25,386 nt of DNA from positions 1 through 25,386 of the forward strand of contig JAEZIT010000136.1 of NCBI GenBank assembly GCA_023436495.1. Reading direction: 5' to 3'. Positions 15,790-23,081 of the stretch are shown here, one piece after another. Origin of the DNA: Acidobacteriota bacterium (GTDB taxonomy: Bacteria; Acidobacteriota; Blastocatellia; Pyrinomonadales; Pyrinomonadaceae). The notes under the pieces were generated by a model. It ran no database searches and was not told the DNA's origin. It saw only the letters and a program-made list of their open reading frames with translations. The position numbers and the translations under genes were made by a program. The first letter of the stretch is position 1. Each line of letters begins with the position of its first letter.

Positions 15790-15810
15790 TGAGCGGGGCG
15801 GACGACTTTC
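15790..15810. repeat. 21-bp repeat, copy 2
   Basis: This matches the sequence at 10376-10396 in 20 of 21 bases. Here it lies in non-coding DNA 17 bases beyond the stop of the small membrane protein gene. Confidence 0.4.
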
Positions 15811-15827
15811 TAACCGCTGCAAGCGCT

Positions 15828-15986
15828 TTAGTTTGTGCGTGCCGCAGGGTAGCTCCTGCTGCTAAATGACGGCTGCATTACGGTATCCGCCATCCAGGAG
15901 ATAAACATTCCCGCGATGAACATCAACAAACTGAAAGCGATCGCTAAAGCGACATATTTCATTCCTGATGCGCTTTCTACTCTCAT
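15828..15986 (-). CDS. Small single-pass membrane protein
   Basis: The ATG at 15986 has GGAG five bases upstream (minus strand CGGAGAAAGATG) and gives 52 residues. A hydrophobic helix (YVALAIAFSLLMFIAGMFISW, residues 10-30 or so) is followed by a short Ser/Arg-rich tail ending ARTN. A longer reading from an ATG at 16061 would add an Arg-rich N-terminus without a better start signal. It is divergent from the acetyltransferase gene at 16136. No family is recognised. The intact frame, ribosome-binding site and helix support it, but small open frames of this size can arise by chance. Confidence 0.45.
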   Translation of the reverse strand: MRVESASGMKYVALAIAFSLLMFIAGMFISWMADTVMQPSFSSRSYPAARTN

Positions 15987-16083
15987 CTTTCTCCGATGCG
16001 GACGCATGGTCCGCCATAATCGCCTATACCTCAATTTTACTCCTGAATGCCCTGAATTCATAGAAAATCTCGAGGTAGACCGT

Positions 16084-16089
16084 TATAAT
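16084..16089 (+). promoter_or_regulatory. Possible -10 box for the acetyltransferase gene
   Basis: A consensus TATAAT lies 46 bases upstream of the ATG at 16136. No good -35 hexamer is found at the right distance, so this is tentative. Confidence 0.3.
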
Positions 16090-16135
16090 CGACCGCGTCA
16101 AATAATGCCTGCCAACCTAAAGGATAGAATTCGAA

Positions 16136-16627
16136 ATGAAAGTACGCGGATATGAGCCGGCGGATGCGGTGCGTATTACCGAGATATATAACGGTTATAT
16201 CGATACGTCGCATGCAACGTTCGAATTAGAGCGGATCGATGTCAAGGAAATGTGCCGGCGCATTGGCGACACCGTCGCCGGAGGGTATCCGTTCCTTGTA
16301 TGTGAGATGGATGGTGCTGCGGCCGGATACGCGTACGGGAGGGCTTTTCGCCCGCGGCCGGGTTATCGCAGCACGATCGAGGTCGCCGTGTACGTCGGCC
16401 CGGACTTCTGCGGGAACGGCGTCGGAACGGCACTCTATACAGATCTTTTCGACAGTCTAAGGCGAAACGAATATCATTCGGCTATCGCGACGATTGCACT
16501 GCCGAACGACGCGAGCGTTCGCCTGCACGAGAATTTTGGGTTCGAAAAAGCCGGCCACTTCAAAGAAGCCGGCTTCAAATTCGAAAGGTGGATCGACGTA
16601 GGATATTGGCAGCTAATGCTGGGCTAA
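16136..16627 (+). CDS. Phosphinothricin-acetyltransferase-like GNAT protein
   Basis: The 163-residue protein covers the full family length. It has YNGYIDTSHATFELE near the N-terminus, the acetyl-CoA loop PDFCGNGVGTALY, and the C-terminal signature HENFGFEKAGHFKEAGFKFERWIDVGYWQLML, characteristic of the Pat/Bar/YwnH group. These enzymes acetylate the amino group of phosphinothricin, methionine sulfoximine or related amino acids. Many homologues serve housekeeping detoxification, and resistance cannot be inferred. The start ATG has AAGGA about 10-14 bases upstream. The 3' end overlaps the convergent GH9 gene by four bases, with no terminator between them. Confidence 0.85.
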   Translation: MKVRGYEPADAVRITEIYNGYIDTSHATFELERIDVKEMCRRIGDTVAGGYPFLVCEMDGAAAGYAYGRAFRPRPGYRSTIEVAVYVGPDFCGNGVGTALYTDLFDSLRRNEYHSAIATIALPNDASVRLHENFGFEKAGHFKEAGFKFERWIDVGYWQLMLG

Positions 16628-19317
16628 TTTGCCGGAGCCAAGAGTTCGTCCACCCTAACGATGCTGTATTTCCGATCCTTCAGCCAAAGGATAAGCTCAT
16701 CCAACCGATCGTGGAATTTGTCCGTGCGTTCCGGGCCCGCGCCGATGTGGGTCAGAAGTATGAAGCCGTTTAGGCCGTTCGGATCCTTGTCTTCGTAAGC
16801 CTTTATCCGATCCAAGATATCCTGGCTGCTTCGGTAGTTCTTATCTTTCGGCGTTGTATAATCGGCATTCGAGCTTGTTCCCGGCGTGAAATTTATGAGG
16901 CGGTATCCCATCGCCTCGGTCCAATCCGCGATCGAGCGGTTGTACCATTCATAGGGCGGCAGAAAAAAGACGGATTTTCGTCGATCGATCCCGAACGGGC
17001 GCATTGCCGCATAGTTGTCGTTAAGGTCCGATTCGAATTGCTGCCGTGTGACGAGAAGTTTGTTCCTATCGGCCCAGTCGGCATACAAAAGGTGCGCGTC
17101 GGAGTGTGCTCCCATATAATGACCTTCCTTCTGCAGCCGCTCGATTATGGCCCGGTTCGCCCGGGTCCGGTAAAATCGCCCGGTCAGAAAAAAGCTGCCT
17201 TTCAAGCCGTGTTTGGCCAGCGTGTCGGCAATCGTCTGGCCGCCCTCTGCAAATTCGTCTCCCGTGAATACCAGGGCGAGGCGTTTCTGGCTCTTATCGC
17301 CGCGTGTCACTGCGCCTTCGTCGTACGTAAATCTGGGATCCTTCGCACGCACCGGTGCCGGTTTGGATTTCGGCGCGGAGCTGAACATTGCCATCACCAG
17401 GATCGCGTCGGCAGTTCCGTCCATTGTCGGCTCATTCGTCGAATAATCGCCGACGTCGTCGTGATAGACGACATCCTGGGGCTGAAATTCGGCAAATTCG
17501 TCGGGCTGTGTCAGGTGAAGGCCGATCAAGCCTTTGTACGTCGATGCCGCTATGGGGCCGTCAACCAACCCGCCGCGAACTTGCACCTTTAACAGCTGCG
17601 TCGTCGGCAAGTGAGTGTCGACAGGGAATTCGCCGCCTTCGGGAAGCCCTTCGAACATTGACGTGCCCCAAGGATTTCGTCCAAGCAGCCAGTCGCGGTG
17701 TTCCAGCATTGATGCGTGAAACTGTTTATCTCCAGTCATCCGCTGATATAAATAAACCTGTGTTATATAAGCGACTACCAAATTGTTTGAGCACCACAGA
17801 AACGGGACGCCTACGCCGTAATTGTTCGTCCTGCCGCGAACGGCGATGCGTTCGATTCCGTTGCGGTAATATCCAGCCAGCTCTGACTGCGTTTCCTTAT
17901 CGACGAGCGGGTACAAAGCGAAATGCCCGACGTTTGTAAACGGATACATTTGATAGTGCCGCGACATCAGTTCGCCCATGTCGGAGGTTTCGAATTCCAT
18001 CCAAGACGTCGTTCCGGCGAGCTTGGCGTACCGCTTCGCGTCATCAAGATATCCAGGCTTCCGCGTTGCCTTGTACAATTCGGCAGCCGCATATTCCATA
18101 TCGTCTGCCCAAGTGTCTTCGTTATAGCGATAAGGTGCACCGAACGAATTGCCCTGTTGAAATCCTTCCTGCCGCTTGCCCATCGCATACAGCGTCTCAG
18201 CCGCGCGGAGACATTTTTCGGCAAATAAAGGGTCTTTCAGTTCAGACCGCCATATCCTGTATGCCATCGCCAGCGCCGCCGCCGATCGGCCGGCAATATT
18301 GGCAACGCCGGTCGAACGGCTCTTGAATTCGCTTAATCCCTGTGGTTTTCCATCGGCAAAGTAGACTGGCCGATAACTATTTGCTCCCCAACCGTAGTCG
18401 GCATTGTCGTTGTTGGGCATCTTGAAACCGCGATGATCGCGATCGTCGGCAACCTGGTGAAAGAGTTGGTCCGCCTTCGGATGCAGTTTATGGATCCAAT
18501 CCAACCCCCACTTTGCTTCGTCCAAAACGTCCGGAATGCCGTTCGGGCGGCCTTCGCGTCCCAAGGCATCGGTAGTATCACCGAATTTGCCCTTTTCCAG
18601 CTCGTAGGCAAGCATCATTCGCGCGGTTGCGTTGCTGGCGGTGATCAGGTATTTCAATTGATCGCCGGCGTCGTGCCAACCGCCGCTAGCGTCCACGAAC
18701 GTTTCATCGGGGAACGGGGCGTAAAATGACCGCCCGTCATTACGATGGCATGCCATATCAAGGAACGGGTTGTAACCACACCGCTGCTGACGCATGAAAT
18801 ACAGCAGATCTTCCTGAAACGCCGGGTATTCGCCGATAGTGAATTTTGCGGATCCGGCCGAGGGCGAACCAACTTCGATCACGTATGAACCAGGAGTGGT
18901 AATTTTCGTAATGTCCGCCTCGTGAAAATACTCGAACGCGGTTCCCCAACTCTGTGCGGGCACCTTTTTAAGAGCGCCCTTCATAACTTCGACACCGTTA
19001 TTGCCTCTTCGCACGACAAAGTCATCCTTTATTGGATCTTTGGAAAAGACCAAAACGATCTTTGTATCGTTCGTCTGGTAGCCGGCTTGATTTAATCGAA
19101 TGTGTGCTGGATTTACCGACGCAATGCCCGCAGCCGCGAATACACAGGACACCGCGTAAAAAAATAAGGAGAATCGGAAAAGTAGATTGAGTTTGTTTAA
19201 CTTACACAGGTGGATAGGAACTCGGGTCGTCATGGTGACAGCATAGTTCAATTCTTTAAAATGCCCAAATTTACTGCGCGGCCGCAGCGGGCTCGCCGTT
19301 TCATTCAATGCATTCAA
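16624..19317 (-). CDS. Secreted glycoside hydrolase family 9 enzyme fused to a polysaccharide deacetylase domain
   Basis: Counting from the ATG at 19317 (897 residues): a signal-peptide-like segment at about 41-63, a CelD_N-type Ig-like domain (HIRLNQAGYQ onward, about 70-157), the GH9 (alpha/alpha)6 catalytic domain (about 160-645), then a CE4/NodB-like domain (about 677-893). GH9 catalytic residues are visible: the WHDAGD aspartates (214-219) and the acid Glu629 in YSTNEP. The deacetylase keeps the presumed base Asp687 (TGDE replacing TFDD) and the metal site H738-SDA-H742. The RxPY motif reads PPY and the last histidine is in LLTHIG. GH9 includes cellulases and exo-glucosaminidases. A second ATG at 19233 starts just before the signal-peptide basic region and may be the true start. 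Neither has a clear ribosome-binding site. Confidence 0.88.
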   Translation of the reverse strand: MNALNETASPLRPRSKFGHFKELNYAVTMTTRVPIHLCKLNKLNLLFRFSLFFYAVSCVFAAAGIASVNPAHIRLNQAGYQTNDTKIVLVFSKDPIKDDFVVRRGNNGVEVMKGALKKVPAQSWGTAFEYFHEADITKITTPGSYVIEVGSPSAGSAKFTIGEYPAFQEDLLYFMRQQRCGYNPFLDMACHRNDGRSFYAPFPDETFVDASGGWHDAGDQLKYLITASNATARMMLAYELEKGKFGDTTDALGREGRPNGIPDVLDEAKWGLDWIHKLHPKADQLFHQVADDRDHRGFKMPNNDNADYGWGANSYRPVYFADGKPQGLSEFKSRSTGVANIAGRSAAALAMAYRIWRSELKDPLFAEKCLRAAETLYAMGKRQEGFQQGNSFGAPYRYNEDTWADDMEYAAAELYKATRKPGYLDDAKRYAKLAGTTSWMEFETSDMGELMSRHYQMYPFTNVGHFALYPLVDKETQSELAGYYRNGIERIAVRGRTNNYGVGVPFLWCSNNLVVAYITQVYLYQRMTGDKQFHASMLEHRDWLLGRNPWGTSMFEGLPEGGEFPVDTHLPTTQLLKVQVRGGLVDGPIAASTYKGLIGLHLTQPDEFAEFQPQDVVYHDDVGDYSTNEPTMDGTADAILVMAMFSSAPKSKPAPVRAKDPRFTYDEGAVTRGDKSQKRLALVFTGDEFAEGGQTIADTLAKHGLKGSFFLTGRFYRTRANRAIIERLQKEGHYMGAHSDAHLLYADWADRNKLLVTRQQFESDLNDNYAAMRPFGIDRRKSVFFLPPYEWYNRSIADWTEAMGYRLINFTPGTSSNADYTTPKDKNYRSSQDILDRIKAYEDKDPNGLNGFILLTHIGAGPERTDKFHDRLDELILWLKDRKYSIVRVDELLAPAN

Positions 19318-19363
19318 GTCATTTTGAACCGAATTCGATCATCTTGCACTGTAAAGTGTAAAA

Positions 19364-19422
19364 ACTTGTTGACAAGTGTTTGTCATTGATGTACTTTAAT
19401 TCAGTACGACGGCTTACGTCGT
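19364..19422 (+). promoter_or_regulatory. pil operon promoter with overlapping dyads
   Basis: TTGACA (19369-19374) and TACTTT (19392-19397) are 17 bp apart. The -35 box lies within the perfect dyad ACTTGT-TG-ACAAGT (19364-19377), overlapped by TGACAA-gtgt-TTGTCA (19370-19385). Transcription would start near 19404, immediately before the hairpin ACGACG-gctta-CGTCGT (19406-19422). The dyads suggest control by a DNA-binding regulator. Confidence 0.55.
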
Positions 19423-19502
19423 TCACCCTTCGCCACCCAATGCGAATATTTTCAAAAGTAAAAAGTTACAAAAAATAACTTTGAAGTAATACAAAATCTA
19501 TT

Positions 19503-19612
19503 ACGAAAGGGGCCTTTGGCACTGCATTCAGTTGTCCTGTCCGTTATGTCCTGTCTTCGCTGTTAATCTGAAGGTGGCAAACAATCTTCAAAAGTCCAAG
19601 GCCCCGATTCGT
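19503..19612 (+). ncRNA. Structured 5' leader of the pil operon (candidate cis-regulatory RNA)
   Basis: Two distant arms pair well: ACGAA-a-GGGGCCTTTGG (19503-19519) with CCAAGGCCCC-ga-TTCGT (19596-19612). This gives 15 base pairs with one bulged T and a small internal loop, closing about 76 bases. Inside are two copies of TGTCCTGTC 14 bases apart (19533-19541, 19547-19555) and a small stem GAAG...CTTC. The element ends about 70 bases before the pilM ATG. It does not match the GEMM-type c-di-GMP riboswitch core as I know it. No gene covers 19318-19680. Confidence 0.4.
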
Positions 19613-19680
19613 ATAGTTTCCGACTCGAAAACTCGCACAAAATTACACTCGCTTGATAGCAAAATAGGAGTAAGAAAATA

Positions 19681-20733
19681 ATGCTGCTCGGTAAAAAGAA
19701 AAGCGTTGCCGGATTAGATGTAGGCTCCAGTTCCGTGAAAATGGTCGAACTGGAAGGCAAATCAAACAACTTGAATTTGGTCAGCCTGGGTTTCGAGAAT
19801 CTGCCCGTTGACACCATCATCGACGGCCAGATCATGGAGATCAATACAGTTTCGGACGTGATCCAAAGTGTTTGTACTACCAATCAGGTTGGCAGTGACC
19901 GAGTAGTAACCGGCGTCAGCGGCCATTCCGTCATTATAAAGAATATCGTCCTGCCGCCGATGAGCCGCGAGGAACTCGAAGAATCGATCGACTGGCACGC
20001 GGAAGAGCATATTCCGTATGACCTGGCCGACGTCAGCCTCGATTATCAGGTTGTCTCCGAGTCATCCGACGCGACACACGTGCTCATCGCGGCATGCAAA
20101 CGCGAAAGGCTCGACAATATCAAACAGGCGATCCAGCTTTCCGGACGACAGCCGGTCGTTATCGACGTTGATACATTCGCTCTCCAAAATTGCTATGAAG
20201 TGAACTATCAGCCCAGTGATTCGGACGTTGTTACGCTTCTTAACATCGGTGCTTCGACGATGAACATCAACATCGTTAAAGGAACACGTTCACTGTTCAC
20301 GCGCGACATCACCGTCGGCGGCAGCCAGTTTACCGATGTGCTGCAGAGAAGCCTCGGGCTGAACTTTCAACAGGCCGAAGCGGTCAAGCGAGGCGTAAGC
20401 CCGACCGAGCACGGCGTCGAAGAATCTGACATCAAGCCTTTGCTCACCAATGTGACGGACATCGTCGCAAACGAAATTCAGAAGACATTCGATTTTTACC
20501 GGGCAACCACCGAGGACAATCAGACAAAGGTACAGAAGATCCTGATCTCCGGCGGCGGTTCCAAGCTGAACGGCCTTGCCCAGGAACTTTCACGCCGGCT
20601 CGAACTTCCGGTTGAAATGATGAATGCGTTCCGAGGTATCAACGTAGATCCGCGAAAGTTCGACCAGGAATACCTTAACGAAATCATGCCGGAAATGGCC
20701 GTAGCCGTCGGCTTGGCTGTAAGGGGAGTGTAA
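19681..20733 (+). CDS. pilM: Type IV pilus assembly protein PilM
   Basis: The 350-residue protein is an FtsA/actin-like ATPase that sits on the cytoplasmic face of the inner membrane and binds the N-terminus of PilN. The phosphate-1 loop is VAGLDVGSSSVKMVEL (about residues 9-24), the second nucleotide segment is TLLNIGASTMNINIVKG, and the adenosine-motif region is ILISGGGSKLNGLAQEL. The ATG has AGGAG about 10 bases upstream. pilN begins five bases after the stop, and the order M-N-O-P-Q is the standard one for the alignment subcomplex. The length matches the family. Confidence 0.95.
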   Translation: MLLGKKKSVAGLDVGSSSVKMVELEGKSNNLNLVSLGFENLPVDTIIDGQIMEINTVSDVIQSVCTTNQVGSDRVVTGVSGHSVIIKNIVLPPMSREELEESIDWHAEEHIPYDLADVSLDYQVVSESSDATHVLIAACKRERLDNIKQAIQLSGRQPVVIDVDTFALQNCYEVNYQPSDSDVVTLLNIGASTMNINIVKGTRSLFTRDITVGGSQFTDVLQRSLGLNFQQAEAVKRGVSPTEHGVEESDIKPLLTNVTDIVANEIQKTFDFYRATTEDNQTKVQKILISGGGSKLNGLAQELSRRLELPVEMMNAFRGINVDPRKFDQEYLNEIMPEMAVAVGLAVRGV

Positions 20734-20738
20734 CCAAA

Positions 20739-21452
20739 ATGATCAAAGTTAACCTGCTAAATTCAGTTACAGAACGACAAAGCGGCGCCGTTATGACTAT
20801 CGACCGCGCAGTCGGAAGCCCCAGCTCGCGGCTGCTTCTGTTGTCGCTTGTTGTCGGATTCCTCCTGGCAGCCGTGGTCGGCTGGGACATCATCAGCACG
20901 CGTATGGCGAAGACCGACATGGAGCGGCAGCTTGCTGAGCAAAAACAGATCGAAGCCGAGCTTCAGGTCGTTATAAACGAACAGAAGGAACTCGAGCAGA
21001 AGATTAACAATATCGACACCAGGATCGAAGCGATCAAGAAACTTCGAGCCTCGCAAGCAGGCCCGAGCGCAGTCCTTGAGGCTTTGAGGGAACGCATCGC
21101 GATGGTGCCGGGACTTTATCTAGAGAGCGTCGAGCAGAAAGGCGATCAGCTGGAATTCAAGGGAAGCTCGCCGGACGAAGCGCAGATCACCCAGTTCGGC
21201 CGAAGCCTGGAATTTTCGGACGGCCTGTTCTCTAACCTTAATATCGAAACGACACGGAACGAGATCCAGAACCAAATGGTTGTCGCATCGCCTACCAACC
21301 CGGACGCAGGTAAGATGCAGGTCGTAAACTTTACGATCAAATGTGCATATACACCGTCTAAGGCGACGTCGCAAAATTCGACTCCGCTGTCTGCCTCAAA
21401 TCAAGCGGCACCGAATCAGCCGGCAGCACCCGTACAGGTCGCCAAGAACTGA
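20739..21452 (+). CDS. pilN: Type IV pilus assembly protein PilN
   Basis: The protein starts with the conserved MIKVNLLN PilM-binding segment. One transmembrane helix follows (LLLLSLVVGFLLAAVVGW, about residues 32-50), then a coiled coil (QLAEQKQIEAELQVVINEQKELEQKINN) and a periplasmic ferredoxin-like domain. A C-terminal Ser/Gln/Pro-rich tail of about 30 residues is longer than usual. PilN joins PilM to PilO and to the periplasmic part of the machine. The length of 237 residues is slightly above the family norm because of the tail. Confidence 0.92.
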   Translation: MIKVNLLNSVTERQSGAVMTIDRAVGSPSSRLLLLSLVVGFLLAAVVGWDIISTRMAKTDMERQLAEQKQIEAELQVVINEQKELEQKINNIDTRIEAIKKLRASQAGPSAVLEALRERIAMVPGLYLESVEQKGDQLEFKGSSPDEAQITQFGRSLEFSDGLFSNLNIETTRNEIQNQMVVASPTNPDAGKMQVVNFTIKCAYTPSKATSQNSTPLSASNQAAPNQPAAPVQVAKN

Positions 21453-21510
21453 TCCGAAGCATCCCTCGAAGCGAAACTTCTGCTAAAGCCAAGCAGATAA
21501 GGAAATTACA

Positions 21511-22170
21511 ATGATTGAGAAACTCAAAAACCTACAGTGGCATTTCCAGCTCATGATCCTGGTCGGGATCGCCGCGTTGATCTACGGATCGGTCTATTAC
21601 TTTGTGACCAGCGAGACACGCGTTGAAATTGCGGCCTTGACCGAACAGGTCAATCAGCTCAAGACCAAGAACGAAGCAGCTCGCGTTGCGACCCAGCGTA
21701 TAAATGAATTCCGTGCGCTTTATGCCACAAAGTCGCAGGAGTACGAAGAACTTAAGGTCCTCCTGCCCGAACAGCGCGAGATCACCAACGTTCTCCAGGG
21801 CCTGCAGGATACGGCAAAGGACAGCCGGCTGGTCGTGATGAGGTTCTCGCCGAAGGAAGACGCGCCGCAGGATTCAATGATCGCGAAACCGGTCGAGGTC
21901 GAGGTGGACAGCAACTTTACAAATTTGCGGAGCTTCTTCGACAGCATGGCGAAATTGCCGCGAATCGTATCGATCTCTGATTTCAAACTTAATCAGGTCG
22001 AAAAACAAACGGCCGGCAAAACCCTGCACGCTCAATTCCTGCTGACGGCATATTACGCCACGCCTGAAAATCTGCAGCCAAAGGTAGCTCCGGGACAGCC
22101 GGGAGCGCCGGGACAGCCTGCACCGGCCCAGCCCGGAGCCCCTGCCGTACAAGCGCCGGTAGCACAGTAG
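21511..22170 (+). CDS. pilO: Type IV pilus assembly protein PilO
   Basis: The 219-residue bitopic inner-membrane protein has a short cytoplasmic N-terminus, a transmembrane helix (about residues 14-32), a coiled coil (IAALTEQVNQLKTKNEAARV) and the PilO periplasmic domain. Within it, LLPEQREITNVLQGLQDTAKDSRL and FTNLRSFFDSMAKLPRIVSISDFKL are typical. It dimerises with PilN and contacts PilP. The last 35 residues form a collagen-like Pro-Gly-Ala-Gln tail (PGQPGAPGQPAPAQPGAPA) not found in classical PilO. The gap of 58 bases after pilN contains no gene. Confidence 0.92.
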   Translation: MIEKLKNLQWHFQLMILVGIAALIYGSVYYFVTSETRVEIAALTEQVNQLKTKNEAARVATQRINEFRALYATKSQEYEELKVLLPEQREITNVLQGLQDTAKDSRLVVMRFSPKEDAPQDSMIAKPVEVEVDSNFTNLRSFFDSMAKLPRIVSISDFKLNQVEKQTAGKTLHAQFLLTAYYATPENLQPKVAPGQPGAPGQPAPAQPGAPAVQAPVAQ

Positions 22171-22216
22171 GCGCACTATCGCAGCCCGCACTAAAGATCC
22201 AAGAGAGAAAACAGCC

Positions 22217-22981
22217 ATGACTAAAACATCGATAGTTTCACGAACCATAAGCCTCAGCCTGGCAATTGTCGGCTGCATCCTGATCGGCGGTTTCGCGACC
22301 GAGGCAAGTGCTCAGGGCCGCGACCCGTTCGTAAAGCCTGGCTATGCCAGGACGCGAACGCCCGGGCCGGCAGGTGGCACCGCCCGCTCCGGAAAATCCG
22401 GGCCGGGAGCAGCGATCGCGACGGGAACGCCCTCGATCGAACAGCGTATCGATTATTACAAACGCCAGCGCGAGGCCGCCGCGATGAACGGGTCCGAATT
22501 GCCGAAGGTTACAAGCGTACTCACACTCGATGAAATGCAGGTAACGGGCATATTCAGGACGCCGCGCGGGTACGCGGCCATGGTTGAAGCGACACCGATC
22601 AAACTTTCGTACACGATCTACCCCGGCGAAAAGTTCTTCGATGGCCAGCTTGTAGCGGTCGAGGAAAATCGGCTTGTCTTCAGACGCGTCGTCAAGGCCG
22701 GCCAGGGCAAATTTGTTACATCGGTTGAAAACAAACCGCTTCGCAAATATACGACAAAGGAACAGATCCAGGGAACGGCACCTGTTCAGGCCGCTTCGGA
22801 CAGCCAAAGCGACGAACCGGCCGCGTCGGCAGCCCAGGCTTCGGCAGATAACAAGCCTGCGAACGTCGTTCCGATCAAGATCGTTTCGCCACTTGACGAA
22901 ATGAACAGCCAGCCGGCAGCCGAAGAAAAGGCTGCAAAACCGGCCAAAAAGGCACTTAAAGCGGCGAACAATAAGAAGTAG
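22217..22981 (+). CDS. pilP: Type IV pilus assembly protein PilP (long form)
   Basis: The 254-residue protein is longer than typical PilP (about 175). An N-terminal signal segment is present. IVGC at residues 17-20 could be a lipobox, but the hydrophobic core runs on to a likely ASA-Q signal peptidase I site, so lipidation is uncertain. The mature start has the PilP hallmark GRDPFVKP, a disordered Gly/Pro region, then the beta-sandwich (LTLDEMQVTGIFRTPRGYAAMVEATP, TIYPGEKFFDGQLVAVEENRLVFRRV) that binds the PilQ N0 domain. The Ala/Lys-rich C-terminal tail (EEKAAKPAKKALKAANNKK) is an extension. It links PilNO to the secretin. Confidence 0.9.
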   Translation: MTKTSIVSRTISLSLAIVGCILIGGFATEASAQGRDPFVKPGYARTRTPGPAGGTARSGKSGPGAAIATGTPSIEQRIDYYKRQREAAAMNGSELPKVTSVLTLDEMQVTGIFRTPRGYAAMVEATPIKLSYTIYPGEKFFDGQLVAVEENRLVFRRVVKAGQGKFVTSVENKPLRKYTTKEQIQGTAPVQAASDSQSDEPAASAAQASADNKPANVVPIKIVSPLDEMNSQPAAEEKAAKPAKKALKAANNKK

Positions 22982-23081
22982 ATCCGACAGCCGGCGCCTC
23001 CCTTGGCCGGTCCAAATTCCAGATCAAACCAATTTGTCCAAACAGAATTTTTCAAGGACGTATTTTGTAAACGGAGGAAAC

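Noticed and set aside
19503..19612. c-di-GMP (GEMM) riboswitch before pilM
   Set aside because: The expected GEMM core sequence and tetraloop-receptor pattern were not found. Only the stem is clear, so it is reported as an unclassified leader.
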